Assembly: GCA_017991775.1 (NCBI GenBank) | Contig: JAGOPV010000005.1 | Coordinates: 1 to 53,412 of the forward strand | Direction of reading: 5' to 3' | DNA: 53,412 bases | From: Candidatus Levyibacteriota bacterium | GTDB taxonomy: Bacteria > Patescibacteriota > Microgenomatia > Levybacterales > UBA12049 | Shown here: positions 52,268-53,412 of the stretch, in pieces | Numbering within the stretch: position 1 is the stretch's first letter | How the letters are laid out: each line of letters starts with the position of its first letter | Notes under the pieces: model-generated | Seen by the model: only the letters and a program-made list of their open reading frames with translations | Databases searched by the model: none | What the model was told of the DNA's origin: nothing | Program-made: the position numbers and the translations under genes

Positions 52268-52933
52268 CTAGGCAGCCTTTACAATTGGCGCATTGACGTC
52301 AGATTCAGCTTGGCCACCCTGGATTGTGATGCCATTAAAAATATCATAGAAAAGTTTGACGAGCTCTTCCTTTTCAAGCACTTTAGCTTGGACAGCGAGC
52401 TTGGAGAGTTGAGATAAGACCGACTGACCTTTCCCCTCTAATGTCTTCTCTGCGGCCTGGATAAAAGCTTGACGAGAGGCATCACTTTTTGTGCCCTTAT
52501 TATTGCCAATTGATACTCCAGCGATACCTGCCTCAAGGGAGGAGAAAGGGATGCTAATATAAAATGCTTTATTAAGCACAACATTTACTCGAATCATATC
52601 TGCGATAAATTCCTTGTAGAGTTGAATATGCTTTTTGAGCAACTCATTTTTTGTTGCAAGTTGTTGTGCTTCAAGCTCTTTAAGGTAGGAGGAGATATCT
52701 ATTCGTTTATTGCGGATAAGGATCTGAATTGGAAATGTAAGTGAATTAAGTAGTGATGCGTATGCATATATTCTCGCGCTCTGCTCTTGTTCTGAAAGAA
52801 GGGCAAAGTTGCTTGCAGTTATTTCAATGATCATGCATGCACTGCCGCCTTGAAGCAGGACAATGTTATCGAAGATATCAATTACTTCAGTAAATGACTG
52901 GGTAGAGGTATGTTTTTGGGCAGAGTTAGCCAT
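52268..52933 (-). CDS. VirB4/TraC N-terminal-domain-like protein
   Basis: 221 residues, ending three bases before the virB4 start. The sequence TQSFTEVIDIFDNIVLLQGG, then ITASNFALLSEQEQSARIYA and LNSLTFPIQILIRNKRIDIS, resembles the N-terminal domain of TraC/VirB4 proteins, where it contacts other secretion parts. Split N-terminal and ATPase domains are plausible here because virB4 downstream is short. No membrane helix is seen. The name is by pattern only. Confidence 0.65.
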   Translation of the reverse strand: MANSAQKHTSTQSFTEVIDIFDNIVLLQGGSACMIIEITASNFALLSEQEQSARIYAYASLLNSLTFPIQILIRNKRIDISSYLKELEAQQLATKNELLKKHIQLYKEFIADMIRVNVVLNKAFYISIPFSSLEAGIAGVSIGNNKGTKSDASRQAFIQAAEKTLEGKGQSVLSQLSKLAVQAKVLEKEELVKLFYDIFNGITIQGGQAESDVNAPIVKAA

Positions 52934-52935
52934 AA

Positions 52936-53397
52936 TCAGGTAAACAACTCCTTTCTCAATTCTTCACGTGCATCGACAGAGATAATTTCAAGTGGGAGCA
53001 TGATGGTGTTATTTGCGGTGATCGAGATGGTGTCAAATTTGTGCTTACCCTTTGGATCTTCAAAATGAATCGAGTACTCACCATCTGCAAGTTTGGTAGC
53101 TGAGGCGAATTGTCCAAGTCCGTTTGTTTTAAATGCTCTGACAGGATTGTCTTCTCGATCCTTAATTTCAACCAAGATATTTGGCAAGACATTGCCTCTG
53201 GAGTCCTTGATGATGCCGATAATAATATTTGGGACATCGGGAACGTTTGGTAGCCCAATAAGTGTCGCTTGATCAATTGGGATAGCATGGACATTCATCG
53301 TGCCAGTTGGGGGTGGAGGAGCGAGCACTTTCTTGATGTCCTTTGCCTTCTCTTGTGTCTCGAGGATTTCTTGTTCAAGCTGTTCTTTTTGAGTCAT
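52936..53397 (-). CDS. Protein with carboxypeptidase-regulatory-like beta-sandwich
   Basis: 153 residues. The N-terminal 30 residues are a charged helix and a Pro-rich linker (VLAPPPPTGT). Residues about 60-135 have the pattern GIIKDSRGNVLPNILVEIKD, TNGLGQFASATKLADGEYSI, typical of CarboxypepD_reg/CNA-B-like domains. There is no signal peptide. It stops two bases before the next gene and has GGAG upstream of ATG 53397. Probably the most upstream visible gene of the VirB4 cluster, which continues beyond the window. Confidence 0.7.
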   Translation of the reverse strand: MTQKEQLEQEILETQEKAKDIKKVLAPPPPTGTMNVHAIPIDQATLIGLPNVPDVPNIIIGIIKDSRGNVLPNILVEIKDREDNPVRAFKTNGLGQFASATKLADGEYSIHFEDPKGKHKFDTISITANNTIMLPLEIISVDAREELRKELFT

Positions 53398-53412
53398 GAT
53401 ATCTCCAAGCTC

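Overview
The window looks like a stretch of a streamlined Patescibacteria (Candidate Phyla Radiation) chromosome, probably of the Microgenomates type. This is inferred from gene content and family style, not from any rRNA, since none is present. Supporting signs are: an archaeal-type ATP-dependent DNA ligase; a DUF4012 protein; a VirB4-type cluster; compact synthetases; genes packed tail to tail or overlapping by 1-4 bases; and the order rnpA-rpmH-dnaA-dnaN around a recognisable origin of replication. No rRNA, tRNA, CRISPR array or transposase was seen.

Layout. 1-6.3 kb (mostly minus strand): truncated DNA ligase, Fic protein, four-helix-bundle protein, a plus-strand Tat-signal protein, recF, pyrH-like kinase, mutM. 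6.4-7.9 kb: a plus-strand island of five very small genes with strong Shine-Dalgarno sites, consensus-like promoters, strong terminators and a long, heavily base-paired leader. 7.9-20.5 kb (minus): glycosyltransferase, stand-alone 5'-3' exonuclease, ftsH, a mutY-like glycosylase without an Fe-S cluster, csaA, trpS, then a small operon (TrpR-family regulator, two tandem proteins resembling the DIT1/PvcA isonitrile synthases, a small protein), then a hypothetical gene, an unusual tgt, and murD. 20.6-27.6 kb (plus): small SD-led gene, comM, class A beta-lactamase-fold serine hydrolase, polytopic membrane protein, Ca-type P-ATPase. 27.6-33.2 kb: ruvCAB, rplY, a small membrane protein, valS. 33.3-36.5 kb (plus): class II aldolase, pgk, DedA. 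36.5-42.6 kb (minus): DUF4012 protein, O-antigen-ligase-like protein, jag-yidC-yidD-rnpA-rpmH. 42.6-45.5 kb: oriC, dnaA, dnaN. 45.5-53.4 kb (minus): an envelope/secretion cluster with a VirB4 ATPase, its apparently separate N-terminal partner, a beta-sandwich protein, a large membrane protein with two lysozyme-like regions, a secreted HExxH protein and two small anchored proteins.

Points that stand out. (1) A palindromic repeat of about 55-80 bp sits inside three unrelated protein genes (mutM, glycosyltransferase, mutY-like), always read in the same frame, plus a fourth intergenic copy. (2) The TrpR-family gene has a consensus promoter overlapped by a 12-bp CTAG-centred palindrome and leads into two isonitrile-synthase-like genes. 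(3) Housekeeping genes repeatedly start 5-8 nt after a -10 box, usually of extended TGnTAnAAT form, which predicts leaderless mRNAs, while several small unknown genes use strong Shine-Dalgarno sites. (4) The leader at 6.8-7.07 kb can form mutually exclusive hairpins. (5) Heptanucleotide tandem repeats lie inside several coding regions. (6) Tgt has changes at two otherwise conserved base-recognition motifs. All similarity statements come from reading motifs by eye; no database search was run.
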